Assembly: GCA_001512625.1 (NCBI GenBank)
Contig: LFTD01000088.1
Span: 1 to 36,907 of the forward strand
Direction of reading: 5' to 3'
From: Clostridiales bacterium DTU036
GTDB lineage: Bacteria > Bacillota > Clostridia > Peptostreptococcales > Acidaminobacteraceae
DNA length: 36,907 nt
Each line of letters starts with the position of its first letter. Position 1 is the first letter of the stretch. The translations under genes and the position numbers were made by a program. Positions 18,265 through 28,450 of the stretch are shown piece after piece. The notes below the pieces were generated by a model that saw nothing but the letters and a program-made list of their open reading frames with translations, had not been told where the DNA came from and ran no database searches.

Positions 18265-20634
18265 ATGAAAGAAAGAGTCTTTCGCAGGATGCTAGCAGGA
18301 CGTGAGCTTGAAGTTGTCGTCGGAAAATTTGCACCCCTTAGCGACGCCACCGTCTTTGTTAGTTATCAAGATACCCAGGTCATGGTTCACGTGACCAGCG
18401 CAGCTCCAAGAGAGGGAATTGATTTTTTCCCTTTAAGCTGTGAATTTCAAGAAAAACTATATGCTGTTGGAAGAATACCTGGTTCCTACATTAAAAGAGA
18501 AGCCAGACCCTCAGAAAAGGCTACCCTGGCTTCTAGGCTAATGGACAGGCCTATTAGACCCCTCTTTCCTGAGAGTTATAAGAATGACCTACAGATAATC
18601 GCTGAGGTTATGAGTATTGACCATGAATCAGGACCAGAAGTAGTGGCTATGATAGGAGCTTCAATTGCCCTAAGTTTAGCTGAAGATATCCCCTTTTTAG
18701 GACCTATTGGCGCCATGCAAATTGGCTATATAGATGGGGAGTTTATCCTTAACCCATCTGAACATGAACTTGCTGAGTCTGATCTTAGCTTGATAGTTGC
18801 TGGTACCAGGGAAGCTGTTCTTATGGTTGAAGCCCAGGCTAATGTAGTTTCAGAAGAAAAGGTTCTAGAAGCGATTCTACTTGCCCACGAAGAAATCAAG
18901 GGTATTGTAGATTTTATTGATGAAATAGTTGAAGAAACAGGAGTTGTTAAAAAGGAATATGTGGCTCCTGAAATTAATTATGTGAACAAGGCCTTTGTTG
19001 AGGCCCAGGTAAGCCAAGGACTCACTGATATCTTTGCTCAGAGCCTTGATAAAGAGGCTCGCCAGGAGGCAACTGACGCGCTGGCTGAAGAAATGCTTGC
19101 AGCATACGGCGAGGCCAATGAAGATCTTGAAGAGGCAAAGCCTGAGCTTATGGGCTTTTTCAAGGATGTTGAAAAAAGCGTTATGAGAAGGATGATTGTC
19201 AAGGAGAACCACAGGCCCGATGGTAGAAAGAGTCACGAAATCAGACAACTTACAACAGAAACCGGCCTTTTAAGAAGGACTCATGGTTCTGGTTACTTTG
19301 TTAGGGGTCAAACCTCAGCTCTAAGTGTTACAACCCTAGGTGCTCTAGGGGATGCCCAGCGTCTTGATGGGATAGAACTGGATGAGACTAAGAGATTTAT
19401 GCACCACTACAACTTTCCTAACTACTCAGTAGGGGAGACAGGACCAATTAGAGGACCAAATAGAAGGGCCATTGGCCACGGAGCACTGGGTGAAAAAGCC
19501 CTACTTGCAGTTATTCCTGAAGAAGACGACTTCCCCTATAGTATCAGGGTAGTTTCAGAGGTCCTATCTTCTAATGGATCCTCATCGCAAGCCTCTATCT
19601 GTGCAGCCACCATGTCTCTTTTAGATGCTGGTGTTCCTCTTAAAGCTCCAGTTGCTGGAATTGCTATGGGTCTTATTAAAGAAGATGAGGACATCGTAGT
19701 TCTAAGTGATATCCAGGGAGTAGAAGACTTCCTAGGAGATATGGACTTTAAAGTAGCTGGTACCAAGGATGGTATTACTGCTATGCAGATGGATATGAAA
19801 ATTGCTGGTATTGATAAAGAAGTCTTAGAGCAGGCTCTAGAGCAGGCTAGACAAGGTAGGCTTCATATCCTTAATGCTATGAATGAAGCCATCAGCGAAC
19901 CAGCAGAGCTATCTCCCTATGCGCCAAGAGTCTTTGTACTTTGGATTGATCCAGATAAAATTAGAGACGTTATTGGTTCAGGTGGAAAGACAATTAATCA
20001 GCTTACAGCAGATTATTCCTGCAAGATAGATATTGATGATGATGGTAGAATTGTAATTACAGCTGAAGATGGTCCCGGTGGCGAGGGGGCTAAAAAGGCT
20101 ATAGAAGAAATAACTAAAGAAGTTGAAGTTGGTGAAGTCTATAATGCCAAGATAGTGCGCATTGCTAAATTTGGAGCCTTTGTTGAGCTTACTCCCTACC
20201 ATGAAGCCCTTGTTCATGTTTCTGAACTAACTATTGAAAGACTTGAGAATGTTGAAGACAAGTTTAAAGAAGGAGAGATGATAGAGGTTAAAGTTATAGG
20301 TGTTGATGATGATGGCAAGATTGCAGCCTCTAGAAAGGCTTTACTCAAGGCTGAGGAGAACAAGGAACTGGCTGAGAAGATGAAAAATATTGCCATAGGC
20401 GATGTCTTCACTGCAAAAATCCTTAGGATCGCTAAATTTGGAGCCTTTGTTGAGTTAGTCAAGGGAGTAGATGCCCTCTGCCATATCTCAGAATTAACCC
20501 TTAAGCACTTAAAAAGAGTAGAGGATGAATTTAAGATTGGCGATGAAATTGTTGTCAAGGTAATTAGTATAGATGGGGACAAGATTGGAGTTTCAAGAAA
20601 AGCTCTTTTAGAAGAGGCTATCAGTGAAGCTTAA
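18265..20634 (+). CDS. pnp: Polyribonucleotide nucleotidyltransferase (two C-terminal S1 repeats)
   Basis: DTQVMVHVTSAAPREGIDFFPL; GRIPGSYIKREARPSEKATLASRLMDRPIRPLFP; KH and S1 domains; S1 repeats near 'AKIVRIAKFGAFVEL' and 'AKILRIAKFGAFVEL'. Confidence 0.97.
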   Translation: MKERVFRRMLAGRELEVVVGKFAPLSDATVFVSYQDTQVMVHVTSAAPREGIDFFPLSCEFQEKLYAVGRIPGSYIKREARPSEKATLASRLMDRPIRPLFPESYKNDLQIIAEVMSIDHESGPEVVAMIGASIALSLAEDIPFLGPIGAMQIGYIDGEFILNPSEHELAESDLSLIVAGTREAVLMVEAQANVVSEEKVLEAILLAHEEIKGIVDFIDEIVEETGVVKKEYVAPEINYVNKAFVEAQVSQGLTDIFAQSLDKEARQEATDALAEEMLAAYGEANEDLEEAKPELMGFFKDVEKSVMRRMIVKENHRPDGRKSHEIRQLTTETGLLRRTHGSGYFVRGQTSALSVTTLGALGDAQRLDGIELDETKRFMHHYNFPNYSVGETGPIRGPNRRAIGHGALGEKALLAVIPEEDDFPYSIRVVSEVLSSNGSSSQASICAATMSLLDAGVPLKAPVAGIAMGLIKEDEDIVVLSDIQGVEDFLGDMDFKVAGTKDGITAMQMDMKIAGIDKEVLEQALEQARQGRLHILNAMNEAISEPAELSPYAPRVFVLWIDPDKIRDVIGSGGKTINQLTADYSCKIDIDDDGRIVITAEDGPGGEGAKKAIEEITKEVEVGEVYNAKIVRIAKFGAFVELTPYHEALVHVSELTIERLENVEDKFKEGEMIEVKVIGVDDDGKIAASRKALLKAEENKELAEKMKNIAIGDVFTAKILRIAKFGAFVELVKGVDALCHISELTLKHLKRVEDEFKIGDEIVVKVISIDGDKIGVSRKALLEEAISEA

Positions 20635-21058
20635 GATCATAAATAAGTCCCACCACCCCCTTCCAGAATACAAGACCCCAGGTTCAGCCGGTATGGACCT
20701 GAGGGCCTATCTGGAGGAACCCGTAGTCTTAGGCTCACTTGAGCGTAGGCTTATTCCCACAGGCCTATTTATAGAGCTGCCCAAAGATTATGAAGCCCAG
20801 ATTAGACCAAGAAGTGGGATGAGTATAAAACACGGTCTAAGCCTTATAAATGCCATTGGCACTATTGATAGTGATTATAGGGGAGAGCTTATGATTCCCC
20901 TGGTTAATCTATCCAAGGATTCCTATGAACTGGTAGATGGAGAAAGGATTGCCCAACTAGTCATTTCTCCTGTAGTCCAGGCTGAGCTTGTTGAAGTAGA
21001 CCAGCTAGATGAAACTCATAGGGCTGATGGAGGCTTTGGTTCCACTGGTAAATTATAG
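20624..21058 (+). CDS. dut: Deoxyuridine 5'-triphosphate nucleotidohydrolase
   Basis: TPGSAGMDLRAYL; RPRSGMSIKHGLSLINAIGTIDSDYRGE; RADGGFGSTG. Confidence 0.96.
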   Translation: MKLKIINKSHHPLPEYKTPGSAGMDLRAYLEEPVVLGSLERRLIPTGLFIELPKDYEAQIRPRSGMSIKHGLSLINAIGTIDSDYRGELMIPLVNLSKDSYELVDGERIAQLVISPVVQAELVEVDQLDETHRADGGFGSTGKL

Positions 21059-21066
21059 GAGGAGCG

Positions 21067-23400
21067 ATGGCTAAAAAAAAGACTAAGAAGAAGACTGTTA
21101 AAAGAAAAGGGGAGGGCCAGGGCCTATCGATTCAGGTCAAGCTCACCCTGCTTTTTGCTGCCCTGATTTTTTATCTTCTTTCATTCTTTTCAACTAAAAC
21201 TGGTATAGTTGGCCAGACCATTAGGGAGCTAACGCTAGGTGTTTTTGGTTTCTCGGGTTACCTACTTCCCTTTGCCTTTTTCTTTATTTTTATACTTAGG
21301 ATTAATCCAAGGCTTAGGGCAAACAGGGATAGGTTTACAGCAGGAATCATTACCTTTTATGTTATGACCAGTTTTATTCAGGGTTATATCCTTTTAGAAC
21401 CCATACTTAAGATTTTTGCAGATAATAAGTCAACCTTAAAGCTATCCTATGAAGGTGGTATAGAGGGAGTTAGTGCTGGGGTATTTGGTAACCTACTTGT
21501 AGTACTTACTTATAAGGCAGCTGGAAGGTATGGAATCCTTGTTCTGGCTCTACTTTTAGGCCTACTTTCATTATACTTTTTTACTAGGCTATCAATTGCT
21601 GATTTCCAGGCCAGTCCAAGTAAAAAAGCCAAGGCTAAGCCAAAAGCTAAAAAAGCTAGAGAAGCTAAAGAAAGAAAGGCTAAGGATGACTCCTATCTTT
21701 TTGGAACAACCAGGCATCCCCAGGCCTTAGATGACAGGCCCCAGCTCGATGAGCAGGTTAGGACCAGTCCAAGAGAATTTAATTTTACAGAGGACTATGA
21801 CCATGTAAGGGTAGATCTTAGGGAGGAGCCTCAGCTTGTTAAAGATGAGGAAGAGAGCCTTCCTCTAGTCCACCTGCCTGAAGAAGAGCCTCAAACTATT
21901 AAAGAAGTCTCTAAAAAAGAAGATCTAGTAGATGTAGAAAGTGAAACTGAGCTTATAAATAAAGAAGTTGGCCAGATGGCTGCCAAGCCTATAAGAAGCT
22001 ATAAAAAGCCCCCTCTTTCTATACTTGAAAGGGCAACAAAGAGCAAGGGAACTGGCAGTGGAGAAAAAAGGCAGATGATGGAGCTAGCTAAAAAGCTAGA
22101 AAACATACTGGAAAACTTCTCCGTTAAGGCCCGAGTTTTAGAGGTTGTTAAAGGTCCAATTGTCAACCGCTTTGAGATTCAACTTGAGCCAGGTACAAAG
22201 ATTTCAAAGATTACTGGTTTATCCGATGATATTGCTCTAAATATGGCTGTTGCCCAGGTTAGGGTAGCCCCTATTATGGGCAAGAGTACAATTGGAATTG
22301 AGATTCCCAATAAAGAAAAGGACTCAGTTGCTTTAAGAGAGATTCTTACTAGTAAGGAGTTTAGGGATATAGATTCTAAACTAGCTGTGGCACTGGGCAA
22401 GGATATTTCTGGCAAGCCTGTAGCTGCAGACCTAGCCACTATGCCCCACCTACTTATTGCAGGCTCAACGGGTTCTGGTAAGAGTGTGTGCATCAATACA
22501 ATAATTGCTTCTTTATTATTTTCTGCTAGCCCCGATGAGGTCAAGCTTTTAATGGTTGACCCTAAAGTGGTGGAGCTAAGTAATTATAATGGGATTCCGC
22601 ATTTAATTTTGCCTGTTGTAACTGACCCCAAAAAAGCAGCCATGGCGCTAGGCTGGGCTGTTAACGAAATGACTAGAAGATATGAACTTTTTGCTGAGTC
22701 TAAGGTCAAGGATATTAAGGGGTATAATAAGAAAAATCCTGAAAATCTACCAAGGATTGTTGTAATAATAGATGAGCTAGCTGATCTTATGATGGTTGCA
22801 CCCAGCCAGGTAGAAGATAGCATAGCCAGGCTTTCTCAGATGGCTAGAGCTGCAGGAATCCATCTTATTGTTGCTACTCAGAGGCCTTCAACAGAGGTAA
22901 TTACTGGTCAAATCAAGACCAATATTCCATCTAGAATTTCCTTTGCCGTTTCTTCTGCAATTGACTCTAGGATAATCCTAGATAGTAGTGGCGCTGAGAA
23001 ACTGCTGGGACAAGGTGATATGCTCTACCAGCCCTTTGGGTCTAATAAGGCAAAGAGGGTCCAGGGCTGCTTTGTCTCCGATGGAGAGATTAGTGAAATG
23101 GTGGAATTTATAAAAAATCAAGGTATAGAAACTATATATAATGAAGAAATAGTTGAAAAATCTGCTCAGCCGCCAGAAGCAGAATTTGATGATGAATATT
23201 TAGAGGATGCCATTAAGATGGTAATTGAAGCAAAGAGTGCTTCTGCCAGTATGCTTCAAAGGCGGTTTAGAATCGGCTATAACAGAGCGGGAAGGTTAAT
23301 TGATATGATGGCTGATATGGGAATTGTAGGTCCTCCACAAGCTAGTAAACCAAGGGATGTACTAGTAAGTGATTTCGAGGAGGTGGAGCCTTGGAATTAA
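21067..23400 (+). CDS. ftsK: DNA translocase FtsK/SpoIIIE
   Basis: N-terminal TM segments, charged linker, MPHLLIAGSTGSGKSVCINTIIASLL, VVIIDELADLMM, C-terminal gamma winged helix SASMLQRRFRIGYNRAGRLIDMM. Confidence 0.95.
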   Translation: MAKKKTKKKTVKRKGEGQGLSIQVKLTLLFAALIFYLLSFFSTKTGIVGQTIRELTLGVFGFSGYLLPFAFFFIFILRINPRLRANRDRFTAGIITFYVMTSFIQGYILLEPILKIFADNKSTLKLSYEGGIEGVSAGVFGNLLVVLTYKAAGRYGILVLALLLGLLSLYFFTRLSIADFQASPSKKAKAKPKAKKAREAKERKAKDDSYLFGTTRHPQALDDRPQLDEQVRTSPREFNFTEDYDHVRVDLREEPQLVKDEEESLPLVHLPEEEPQTIKEVSKKEDLVDVESETELINKEVGQMAAKPIRSYKKPPLSILERATKSKGTGSGEKRQMMELAKKLENILENFSVKARVLEVVKGPIVNRFEIQLEPGTKISKITGLSDDIALNMAVAQVRVAPIMGKSTIGIEIPNKEKDSVALREILTSKEFRDIDSKLAVALGKDISGKPVAADLATMPHLLIAGSTGSGKSVCINTIIASLLFSASPDEVKLLMVDPKVVELSNYNGIPHLILPVVTDPKKAAMALGWAVNEMTRRYELFAESKVKDIKGYNKKNPENLPRIVVIIDELADLMMVAPSQVEDSIARLSQMARAAGIHLIVATQRPSTEVITGQIKTNIPSRISFAVSSAIDSRIILDSSGAEKLLGQGDMLYQPFGSNKAKRVQGCFVSDGEISEMVEFIKNQGIETIYNEEIVEKSAQPPEAEFDDEYLEDAIKMVIEAKSASASMLQRRFRIGYNRAGRLIDMMADMGIVGPPQASKPRDVLVSDFEEVEPWN

Positions 23401-24413
23401 GTGTTGAAGAAGCCCTTCAAGGGGATTATATTCTAATTGACCTTCGCAGTGAAAAGGAATATGGACTTTCCCATATTCCTTTTGCTGCTTCTCTACCCCT
23501 TCTTGATGATGAGGCTAGGGCTATTGTGGGGTTTGCCTATAAACAAATTTCCAGAGAAGAAGCTTTCAAACTTGGCCTTGACCATGTGCTACCAAAGCTT
23601 GACTTTCTTAAAAAAGGTATTGATAAACTTCTAGAGAAAAAGGAAGTAGTGCTTTACTGCTCTAGGGGAGGCATGAGATCTTCTTCTGTTTACAAACTTT
23701 ATGCCCATGATAATAGAGTCCACCTTCTTGAGGGAGGCTACAAAGCTTATAGGAAATTTATACTCGACAAAATGCCCTCTGAAATAGAAAAGAGAGATTT
23801 CCTTGTTTTTCAGGGGCTGACTGGAGTGGGTAAGACTAGAATTCTCCAAGAGCTAGCTGCTGATTATAATGTTCTAGATCTAGAACTTCTAGCTTCTCAT
23901 AGAGGCTCTGTTTTTGGAGGTCTGGGCCTTGATGAGCAGCCTAGCCAGAAGCAATTTCAAAATGATATCTTTTCCTTTCTCTATTCCACTGAAGGTTTAA
24001 TTTTGGTTGAATCTGAATCTTCAAAAATAGGAAAATTACTCCTACCTAAAGAAATTAGAAGTAAGATTCTTACTTCTCCTCTTTTTCTTATTGAAGCTCC
24101 CATGGATTATAGGGTAAAATTCTTAGAGGAGGACTATGGAGTGAAGCTCAGAGAGAACAAAGATGAGCTTATAGAGGATATTTGGATGCTAAAAAGCCAA
24201 CTTGGTAGTGAGGCCTGCTCAGAACTTGCTGAACTTTTAGAAAGAGATGAGATGGCCAGGGCCATAGAACTTTTACTTATAAACTATTATGATCCCCTAT
24301 ATAGGCATAGTATGAAGACTAGTGAGGAGAGATTACTTTTCACTTTTGATGCCAGTAAAGAGGATGTTACCAGGGAAATAGGAAGAAAAATAAATGAAAT
24401 TTTATATTCATGA
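23391..24413 (+). CDS. mnmH: tRNA 2-selenouridine synthase MnmH/SelU (rhodanese + P-loop)
   Basis: Rhodanese motif VVLYCSRGGMRSSSVYKL, FQGLTGVGKTRILQEL P-loop, LLASHRGSVFGGLG; 340 aa. Confidence 0.93.
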   Translation: MELSVEEALQGDYILIDLRSEKEYGLSHIPFAASLPLLDDEARAIVGFAYKQISREEAFKLGLDHVLPKLDFLKKGIDKLLEKKEVVLYCSRGGMRSSSVYKLYAHDNRVHLLEGGYKAYRKFILDKMPSEIEKRDFLVFQGLTGVGKTRILQELAADYNVLDLELLASHRGSVFGGLGLDEQPSQKQFQNDIFSFLYSTEGLILVESESSKIGKLLLPKEIRSKILTSPLFLIEAPMDYRVKFLEEDYGVKLRENKDELIEDIWMLKSQLGSEACSELAELLERDEMARAIELLLINYYDPLYRHSMKTSEERLLFTFDASKEDVTREIGRKINEILYS

Positions 24414-25689
24414 GCTTGGCTGTGCCAAGAATACAGATGATGTAAACCATATGACTAGCCTGCTAATTGACAAGGGCTATCTTCCTTTAGAAGGACCAGC
24501 AGGAGCAGATTACATCATTGTTCATACCTGTGGTTTTATTGAAGAGGCTGTTAAGGAGAGCCTTGATGCTATTCTCGAGCTGGCTGATTATAAGGATCTG
24601 GGATGCAAAAGTCTTATTGTAAGCGGTTGCCTCAGTCAAAGATATCAGTCCTCCCTTGAAAGGGAACTTCCTGAAGTAGATTTATTTCTAGGCACCTCCT
24701 ATAGTCATAGGATAGATGACTATATTAATAAAAAAGGAGCCTACTATGATAGGGTGGACTTTAAATTAAAGTCATACCAGCATAGGGAGGTTTCAAAGAA
24801 TTATGAATACCTAAAAATAGCTGAGGGCTGTGATAACTATTGCAGCTACTGTATTATTCCCAAGCTTAGAGGACCCATGAGGAGTAAGACTATAGAGGAG
24901 CTGGTTCAGGAGGCTACAGAGCTTTCTAAAAGGGGGGCAAAGGAGCTAATCCTTATAGCCCAGGACCTAAGTCGCTATGGTCAGGATAGGGGCCAGATTA
25001 AGATTCTGGAGTTATTAAGGGCTCTTAACCAGATACCAGGAATAAATTGGATCAGGCTCCAGTATGTCTATCCCGACATTTTGGATGAGGAGTTTTTTAC
25101 TACCATGGCAGGTCTTGACAAGGTTGTGGCCTATTTAGATATGCCTATCCAGCATGCTTCTGATGGGGTCTTAAAGAGGATGAACCGCCATACAAGCCAG
25201 GCTGATCTAAGAAGGGTAATAGAGCTGGCTAGAAAGATTATGCCCCATATTGTTCTTAGGAGTACTGTAATGGTGGGTTTTCCAGGAGAGACTGATGAGG
25301 ACTTTAGGGTTCTTATGGATTTTATTGAAGAAATAAAGTTTGATAAGCTGGGAGCCTTTAAGTACTCCGATGAGGAGGAGGTTGCCAGCCATAAGCTTGA
25401 TGGCAAGGTTTCCGAAGAAGTAAAAGAGCAGCGATATGAGGCTATAATGGCCCTGCAGATGGGGATTTCAGAAGATAAACTTTCCACGCTCCAAGGCCAG
25501 GTTCTTGAGGTAATGGTGGACGAGGTTTATAGTGACTCCTGGATAGGTAGGACAAGGGGAGACTCCCCAGATGTTGATGGCATTGTCTATGTTGAAGGTA
25601 ATGGTGTTAAAGTAGGAGATATACTGAAGGTAAAGATTAAGACTAGTTCAGAGTACGATTTAGTGGGGGAGCCCTATGAATTTAGCTAA
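24394..25689 (+). CDS. rimO: Ribosomal protein S12 methylthiotransferase RimO
   Basis: FYIHELGCAKNTDDVNHM; IAEGCDNYCSYCIIPKLRGPMRSK radical SAM; C-terminal TRAM. Confidence 0.94.
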   Translation: MKFYIHELGCAKNTDDVNHMTSLLIDKGYLPLEGPAGADYIIVHTCGFIEEAVKESLDAILELADYKDLGCKSLIVSGCLSQRYQSSLERELPEVDLFLGTSYSHRIDDYINKKGAYYDRVDFKLKSYQHREVSKNYEYLKIAEGCDNYCSYCIIPKLRGPMRSKTIEELVQEATELSKRGAKELILIAQDLSRYGQDRGQIKILELLRALNQIPGINWIRLQYVYPDILDEEFFTTMAGLDKVVAYLDMPIQHASDGVLKRMNRHTSQADLRRVIELARKIMPHIVLRSTVMVGFPGETDEDFRVLMDFIEEIKFDKLGAFKYSDEEEVASHKLDGKVSEEVKEQRYEAIMALQMGISEDKLSTLQGQVLEVMVDEVYSDSWIGRTRGDSPDVDGIVYVEGNGVKVGDILKVKIKTSSEYDLVGEPYEFS

Positions 25690-26203
25690 TAAATTAACCC
25701 TGGCCAGGATGATTGCAGTACCTATATATTTTTACATGGCCCTTTATACAGACTACAGGCTTTTAAGCCTAATAGTGTTTGCCCTGGCAGCTCTTACTGA
25801 CTATCTAGATGGCTATATAGCTAGGAAGTATTCCATGATAACTGCGCTGGGCCAGCTAATGGACCCACTGGCAGATAAGTTTCTAACCCTTTCTGCCTTT
25901 ACCGTTTTTATGGCTCAAGGACTTATTTCTCCTCTAGTCTTATTAATAGTAACTCTTAGGGAGATTCTTATTTCGGTATTTAGGGCTGTGGCAGCTTCTA
26001 AAGATATAGTTATAGCAGCTTCCGTTTATGGAAAACTAAAGACTGTGCTTCAGATGGCCACTATTCTTGTGCTCCACTGGCTAAGGCTCTATAACATTGA
26101 CATAAACCTTTACCATAGAATCCTAATTTGGCTTATGGCTTTAGCCACAGTGCTCTCAGCAGTGGATTATATATGGAAAAATAAAGAGGTGCTAAAGGAA
26201 TGA
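25676..26203 (+). CDS. pgsA: CDP-diacylglycerol-glycerol-3-phosphate 3-phosphatidyltransferase
   Basis: NLANKLTLARMIAVPIYF; DYLDGYIARKYSMITALGQLMDPLADKFL. Confidence 0.94.
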   Translation: MNLANKLTLARMIAVPIYFYMALYTDYRLLSLIVFALAALTDYLDGYIARKYSMITALGQLMDPLADKFLTLSAFTVFMAQGLISPLVLLIVTLREILISVFRAVAASKDIVIAASVYGKLKTVLQMATILVLHWLRLYNIDINLYHRILIWLMALATVLSAVDYIWKNKEVLKE

Positions 26204-27306
26204 AAGTCGGAGTAATGACCATAGGAGACGAAGTCCTTCAGGGTAGAATACTGGATAAAAACAAGGCCAACCTGGGCCAGTTCTTTTTGACAAGGGGGAT
26301 TGAGGTTTCTCTTTCTATTAACCCACCAGATGAGGCAGAGGCTCTTAAAAGGGCTTTGGTTTATATGCTAGAAGAAGTAGATCTTCTTGTCATAACAGGA
26401 GGCTTAGGCCAGACCAAGGATGATATGACATATAGGATTACTAAGGAAGTTTGTCAGGATTACCAGGAAGAGATAATTCCCAACCATAATGGTGCAGCTC
26501 ATGGTTACCTCTTGAAAAAGGGAGTTAAGTCTCTTATTCTTGTACCAGGACCTCCAAATGAAAATCAGCCCATGTTTGAGGCAATAGATAAGGTCTTAGA
26601 TAGGCAGGAGCTCTATGAGAAGTTCTATCATCTTATGGGAATAGGCGAGTATGATCTGGAGAAGTCTTTTGAAGGAAACTTTGGGAATGAAGCCCAGCAG
26701 CTTCTTACTTATGTTTCAATAGGCTATGTCAGTTTAAGGGTTTTTTCCAAGGACCAGGATCAGTTTATAAGGCTGAGTGAAAAGGTGGAGGCAGTATTTG
26801 GCGACTATATTTTTTATGAAGATAAGATGGATATAGAAGAGCAGATACTGGATAAATTAAGAAAAGAAAACCTGAGTATTTGCCTAGCTGAATCGGTCAC
26901 TGCAGGAGGCCTTATGAAGAGGTTAACCAGCGTATCTGGTGCCAGTGATGTGGTTTATGGGGGTATGGTGGTATATCAAGACCAGGCCAAAACTCAGTTA
27001 CTTGGGATAAGTCCCGAGCTTCTAGAAACCTATACCAGTGTTTCAAGCCAGGCCTCCCTGGCTCTAGCTAGGTCAAGTAGAATCAAGACCGGAGCCGATA
27101 TAAGTCTTGGGATTACAGGCTATGCTGAGCACGAAGATGATGAAAAAAGAGGCCTTTGTTATATTCATATAGTTAGCCCCTGGGGGGAAGAAGCTTTCTT
27201 TAGAAAGGTCCCCAGTAGGGAAAGAAATAGATCCAGAGAGGCTATGATTAATTTTGCCCTAGCTAGTCTTTGGAAAATGCTTGCAAAAATGCCTGTTATG
27301 GACTAG
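26200..27306 (+). CDS. cinA: CinA family protein (MoCF-like + nicotinamide-deamidase-like domains)
   Basis: GDEVLQGRILDKNKANL; ITGGLGQTKDDMT; LAESVTAGGLMKRLTSVSGASDVVYGGMVVYQ; position before recA. Confidence 0.9.
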   Translation: MKVGVMTIGDEVLQGRILDKNKANLGQFFLTRGIEVSLSINPPDEAEALKRALVYMLEEVDLLVITGGLGQTKDDMTYRITKEVCQDYQEEIIPNHNGAAHGYLLKKGVKSLILVPGPPNENQPMFEAIDKVLDRQELYEKFYHLMGIGEYDLEKSFEGNFGNEAQQLLTYVSIGYVSLRVFSKDQDQFIRLSEKVEAVFGDYIFYEDKMDIEEQILDKLRKENLSICLAESVTAGGLMKRLTSVSGASDVVYGGMVVYQDQAKTQLLGISPELLETYTSVSSQASLALARSSRIKTGADISLGITGYAEHEDDEKRGLCYIHIVSPWGEEAFFRKVPSRERNRSREAMINFALASLWKMLAKMPVMD

Positions 27307-27309
27307 AAT
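27281..27309 (+). promoter_or_regulatory. recA promoter inside the cinA 3' end
   Basis: TTGCAA (27281-27286) - 17 nt - TAGAAT (27304-27309); -10 overlaps the cinA stop codon. Confidence 0.65.
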
Positions 27310-27318
27310 GTGTTTATA

Positions 27319-27330
27319 GAACGAATGTTC
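27319..27330. promoter_or_regulatory. LexA/SOS box of Gram-positive type
   Basis: GAACGAATGTTC matches GAAC-N4-GTTC, directly upstream of the recA SD GGGAGGA. Confidence 0.85.
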
Positions 27331-27340
27331 GGGAGGAATT

Positions 27341-28354
27341 ATGTCGGAAAAAGATAAGGCTATAGATCATGTCCTTTCCCAGATAGAAAAACAATTTGGT
27401 AAGGGTTCAATTATGCGGCTAGGGGATGAACCCTCTAGAAAAGATATTGGGGTTATACCTTCTGGGGCCTTGTCCCTGGATATTGCTCTAGGTATAGGTG
27501 GTATTCCTAGAGGTAGGATTATAGAAATCTATGGACCAGAGTCATCTGGTAAAACTACTGTGGCCCTTCATATGATAGCTGAGGCTCAAAAGCTTGGTGG
27601 AGTAGCAGCCTTTATTGATGCTGAACATGCCCTAGATCCTGGCTATGCCAAAAATATAGGTGTAGATACCGATGGTCTTATTCTATCCCAGCCAGATACT
27701 GGTGAGCAGGCCCTTGAAATTGTAGACGCCCTAGTTAGAAGTAATGCAATTGACATTATAGTTGTTGACTCTGTTGCTGCCCTGGTCCCCAAGGCTGAAA
27801 TGACAGGGGAGATGGGAGATAGCCACATGGGTCTCCAGGCTAGACTTATGAGCCAGGCACTAAGGAAATTAACAAGTATAGTGGCAAAGAGCAACACCAG
27901 CATTATTTTTATCAACCAGCTGAGAATGAAGATTGGTGTAATGTTTGGTAACCCAGAAACTACTACTGGTGGCAATGCCCTTAAGTTCTACTCTTCAGTT
28001 AGACTGGATGTTAGAAGAATAGAGACCATTAAAGAGCGAGACGATATGATTGGCAACAGGACCAGGGTTAGGGTGGTTAAAAATAAGGTGGCCCCTCCCT
28101 TTAAAACTGCTGAGTTTGATATCATGTATGGAACCGGCATTTCTAGTGAAGGCTGCATCTTAGATGCTGCGGTTGAGGCTGATATAGTTAAGAAGGCTGG
28201 CTCCTGGTACTCATACGGTGATGAAAGACTGGGCCAGGGTAGGGAAAACGTGAAAGCCCACCTATTAGAAAATCCAGACTTATTAGATGAACTAGACCAG
28301 TTAGTAAGAGAATTTTATCAAATAGCCAAGGAAGATGATAATGAGACGGAATAA
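27341..28354 (+). CDS. recA: Recombinase RecA
   Basis: [52 protein letters not shown]. Confidence 0.98.
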   Translation: MSEKDKAIDHVLSQIEKQFGKGSIMRLGDEPSRKDIGVIPSGALSLDIALGIGGIPRGRIIEIYGPESSGKTTVALHMIAEAQKLGGVAAFIDAEHALDPGYAKNIGVDTDGLILSQPDTGEQALEIVDALVRSNAIDIIVVDSVAALVPKAEMTGEMGDSHMGLQARLMSQALRKLTSIVAKSNTSIIFINQLRMKIGVMFGNPETTTGGNALKFYSSVRLDVRRIETIKERDDMIGNRTRVRVVKNKVAPPFKTAEFDIMYGTGISSEGCILDAAVEADIVKKAGSWYSYGDERLGQGRENVKAHLLENPDLLDELDQLVREFYQIAKEDDNETE

Positions 28355-28372
28355 ACCCGTCTCATTATTTTT
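28340..28372 (+). terminator. Terminator overlapping the recA stop codon
   Basis: AATGAGACGG - AATAAAC - CCGTCTCATT followed by ATTTTT; 10-bp stem. Confidence 0.85.
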
Positions 28373-28399
28373 ATAATCAATACAAGTGTAGGCAATATA

Positions 28400-28408
28400 T
28401 GATATAAT
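28400..28408 (+). promoter_or_regulatory. Extended -10 promoter for rny
   Basis: TGA-TATAAT (28400-28408); no good -35. Confidence 0.55.
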
Positions 28409-28450
28409 GTGACAGCTAGATAAATATAGGAGGTGATTATTATTCCTAAC

